A stretch of 7,061 bases of DNA from Phycisphaerae bacterium (GTDB taxonomy: Bacteria; Planctomycetota; Phycisphaerae; UBA1845; PWPN01). Positions 5,988 to 7,061 of this stretch are shown in pieces (position 1 is the stretch's first letter; every line of letters begins with the position of its first letter). Location of the stretch: NCBI GenBank assembly GCA_026647385.1, contig JAPKGY010000147.1, positions 1 through 7,061 of the forward strand, in the 5' to 3' direction. Position numbers and translations under genes: made by a program. The notes below the pieces were generated by a model that was given only the letters and a program-made list of their open reading frames with translations, ran no database searches and was not told the DNA's origin.

Positions 5988-6608
5988 ATGTCCCGGTTGC
6001 GAACAGAACCTTACGGCGAGGGAGCCATGCGATTTGCGAGCATGTTTCCCCGGAAGGTTCTTTTTGGGTTGCGGACCACAAAAAGGCGGTCCGCCTTAGG
6101 AAAGTGGGTACTGCTCATGTCGGCGGGCTGGCTGCTCGGCTTCGGCTGCACCGAGGAATCGGACAACCGCAACGACCTGTCGAGCATGCAGACCGCGCGG
6201 ATCCGCGTGGGGGATACCGTCTTTGAGGTCTGGCTTGCAACCACGGAGGCCGAGCAGACCCGCGGACTCATGCGGACCCCGGAATCCGCATTGGCTCCCA
6301 TCCCGCCCGATTCCGGTCGCGGACTGCCCGAAGGCGCCCAGCGCGGCATGCTCTTTGTGTTTCCGGACGAGCAACTTCGGGCTTTCTGGATGTCCAACAC
6401 GATCATTCCGCTCGACATCGCCTACATCCGCGGCGACGGGGTGATCGTCAAGACGTACACCATGGCGCCGCTGGAAACCCGCACCTATCCCTCCGTCGAG
6501 CCTGCCCGGTTCGTTCTGGAAACGCGGGCGGGCCTGCTGGCCGACCTGCAAATCAAAGCGGGCGACCAGGTCGAAATCCCCGAGTCGGTTCTCAAGGCTT
6601 CCGGCTGA
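5988..6608 (+). CDS. Membrane-anchored or exported DUF192 family protein
   Basis: The 206-residue protein carries a complete DUF192 domain (PF02643): AEQTRGLM (88-95), GMLFVFPDEQ (120-129), FWMSNTIIPLDIAYI (133-147), then GVIVKTY and a C-terminal GDQVEIP (192-198). The family is widespread, small and of unknown function. Residues 37-54 (KWVLLMSAGWLLGFGC) form one hydrophobic segment ending in Cys54, so the protein is probably exported and perhaps a lipoprotein. The lipobox (LGFGC) is imperfect, with Gly at -3. A basic N-terminal extension precedes the hydrophobic segment if the first ATG is used; starting at 6027 would shorten it by 13 residues. Between the GLMR and GMLF blocks (97-119) there are 23 residues, more than the roughly 9 I recall as usual, rich in Pro and Gly, which suggests a loop insertion. 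It has its own likely promoter at 5879-5907. Confidence 0.9.
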   Translation: MSRLRTEPYGEGAMRFASMFPRKVLFGLRTTKRRSALGKWVLLMSAGWLLGFGCTEESDNRNDLSSMQTARIRVGDTVFEVWLATTEAEQTRGLMRTPESALAPIPPDSGRGLPEGAQRGMLFVFPDEQLRAFWMSNTIIPLDIAYIRGDGVIVKTYTMAPLETRTYPSVEPARFVLETRAGLLADLQIKAGDQVEIPESVLKASG

Positions 6609-6641
6609 TCGGTCGACTCCACTTGGGCGCAGCGGTTGTTT

Positions 6642-6679
6642 CGTCGTCGAGGCTTCGCCTGCGCATTTCTCGAGCGACG
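6642..6679 (+). repeat. Stem-loop before the truncated regulator-like gene
   Basis: CGTCGTCGAG (6642-6651) pairs with CTCGAGCGACG (6669-6679) as ten base pairs with one bulged G (6674). The loop is 17 bases and contains a smaller AGGC/GCCT hairpin. No T-run follows, so an intrinsic terminator for the DUF192 gene is unlikely. It ends just 5 bases before the GGGAG ribosome-site candidate of the next gene and could affect its translation. Confidence 0.35.
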
Positions 6680-6696
6680 CATCCGGGAGACTGAAA

Positions 6697-7061
6697 CTGT
6701 CGCGATTATCGGCTCAGCTCGAAACCGTGGGCACGCAGTGCTTGACCTTGCTGGTCGTTGGTGCTCCCACCGAGGACCCGCCGCCGGCGCTGGCCGAACT
6801 CGCCGCGACCCGGAACGTCCGAGTACTACAGGCCGACGGGTGGCGCCAGGCGTGCGACCCGGCCAATCTCGCGCGGGTGGACGCCGTTCTGGTTTACGAG
6901 CCGTCCCCCCACGACACCGCCCCGGAGGTCTGGCACCGGCATCTCCAGCTTCTGGCCGACGCCCTGCGTTCGCATCGCCTGACCGGGATCGTGCTTCACT
7001 CGGGGCCGACCGAGCCGCCCTCCGGCGGTGATAGTGCTCTGATGTCCGCCTCGGTCGACGC
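6697..7061 (+). CDS. Partial N-terminus of a regulator-like alpha/beta protein
   Basis: The frame is open from before 6609 to the window end and gives about 121 residues of protein-like sequence. Alternating strand and helix blocks are visible: CLTLLVVGAPT, a helix ending near AATRN, NVRVLQADGW, VDAVLVYEPS, a helix WHRHLQLLADALRSH, then LTGIVLHSG. This order resembles a response-regulator receiver or a degenerate receiver-like domain. The usual phosphorylatable Asp is not evident, since the third strand ends in YEPS. Similar N-termini occur on signalling proteins such as SpoIIE/PP2C-type phosphatases, but the C-terminal part lies outside the window, so this is inference. No ATG is available: the best ribosome site (GGGAG, 6685-6689) sits 7 bases before a CTG at 6697. 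GTG 6727 and TTG 6742 or 6748 are alternatives lacking an obvious site. The alternative frames here translate to Arg/Pro-rich sequence and look like shadows. Confidence 0.55.
   Translation, partial: MSRLSAQLETVGTQCLTLLVVGAPTEDPPPALAELAATRNVRVLQADGWRQACDPANLARVDAVLVYEPSPHDTAPEVWHRHLQLLADALRSHRLTGIVLHSGPTEPPSGGDSALMSASVD

Noticed and set aside
5783..6226. A 147-codon plus-strand frame bridging the BaiN-like and DUF192 genes
   Set aside because: It overlaps both well-supported genes out of frame and shows no domain.
6636..7031. A 131-codon ATG-started frame at the right edge
   Set aside because: The translation is dominated by Arg, Pro and Gly, typical of a shifted reading of a G/C-rich gene. 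The neighbouring frame gives regular strand-helix blocks.

Overview
The window is a GC-rich bacterial chromosomal segment with dense coding and a strong third-position G/C bias. Six protein genes can be supported, all recognised from conserved motifs in their translations. I saw no rRNA, tRNA, CRISPR array, insertion sequence or prophage gene. The mix of families (a NagX/HGSNAT-type membrane acetyltransferase, a long secreted deacetylase, NDH-2, a BaiN/HI0933 flavoprotein, a DUF192 protein, and a regulator-like N-terminus) together with TTG and other non-ATG starts suggests an environmental bacterium, perhaps Planctomycetota or a relative. This is an inference without a database search.

Layout. 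Positions 1-171 carry no convincing gene but contain three perfect short inverted repeats. On the minus strand, reading right to left, come an NDH-2-type NADH dehydrogenase (4343-3060), a 202-bp spacer with a candidate promoter and dyad, a multi-pass acetyltransferase with a TTG start (2857-1745), and after only 46 bp a secreted polysaccharide-deacetylase-like protein (1698-172). The last two look like one transcription unit.

On the plus strand, divergent from the NADH dehydrogenase across 259 bp, are a BaiN/HI0933-family flavoprotein (4603-5898), a membrane-anchored DUF192 protein (5988-6608) with a good sigma70-like promoter inside the end of the preceding gene, and the start of a regulator-like protein cut by the window edge (from about 6697). 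The 259-bp divergent region holds a perfect 12-bp inverted repeat with arms 40 bp apart, next to a candidate promoter for the NADH dehydrogenase.

How the genes may work together. The acetyltransferase family moves acetyl groups from cytoplasmic acetyl-CoA to sugar amines across the membrane, and the deacetylase family removes acetyl groups from polysaccharides outside the cytoplasm. Their pairing suggests a small unit that modifies cell-envelope or imported glycans. The deacetylase also has an unexplained C-terminal half with an apparent internal duplication that could bind a polymer. This pair is the best candidate here for an undescribed system. The two flavoproteins and the DUF192 gene look like ordinary housekeeping or accessory genes.
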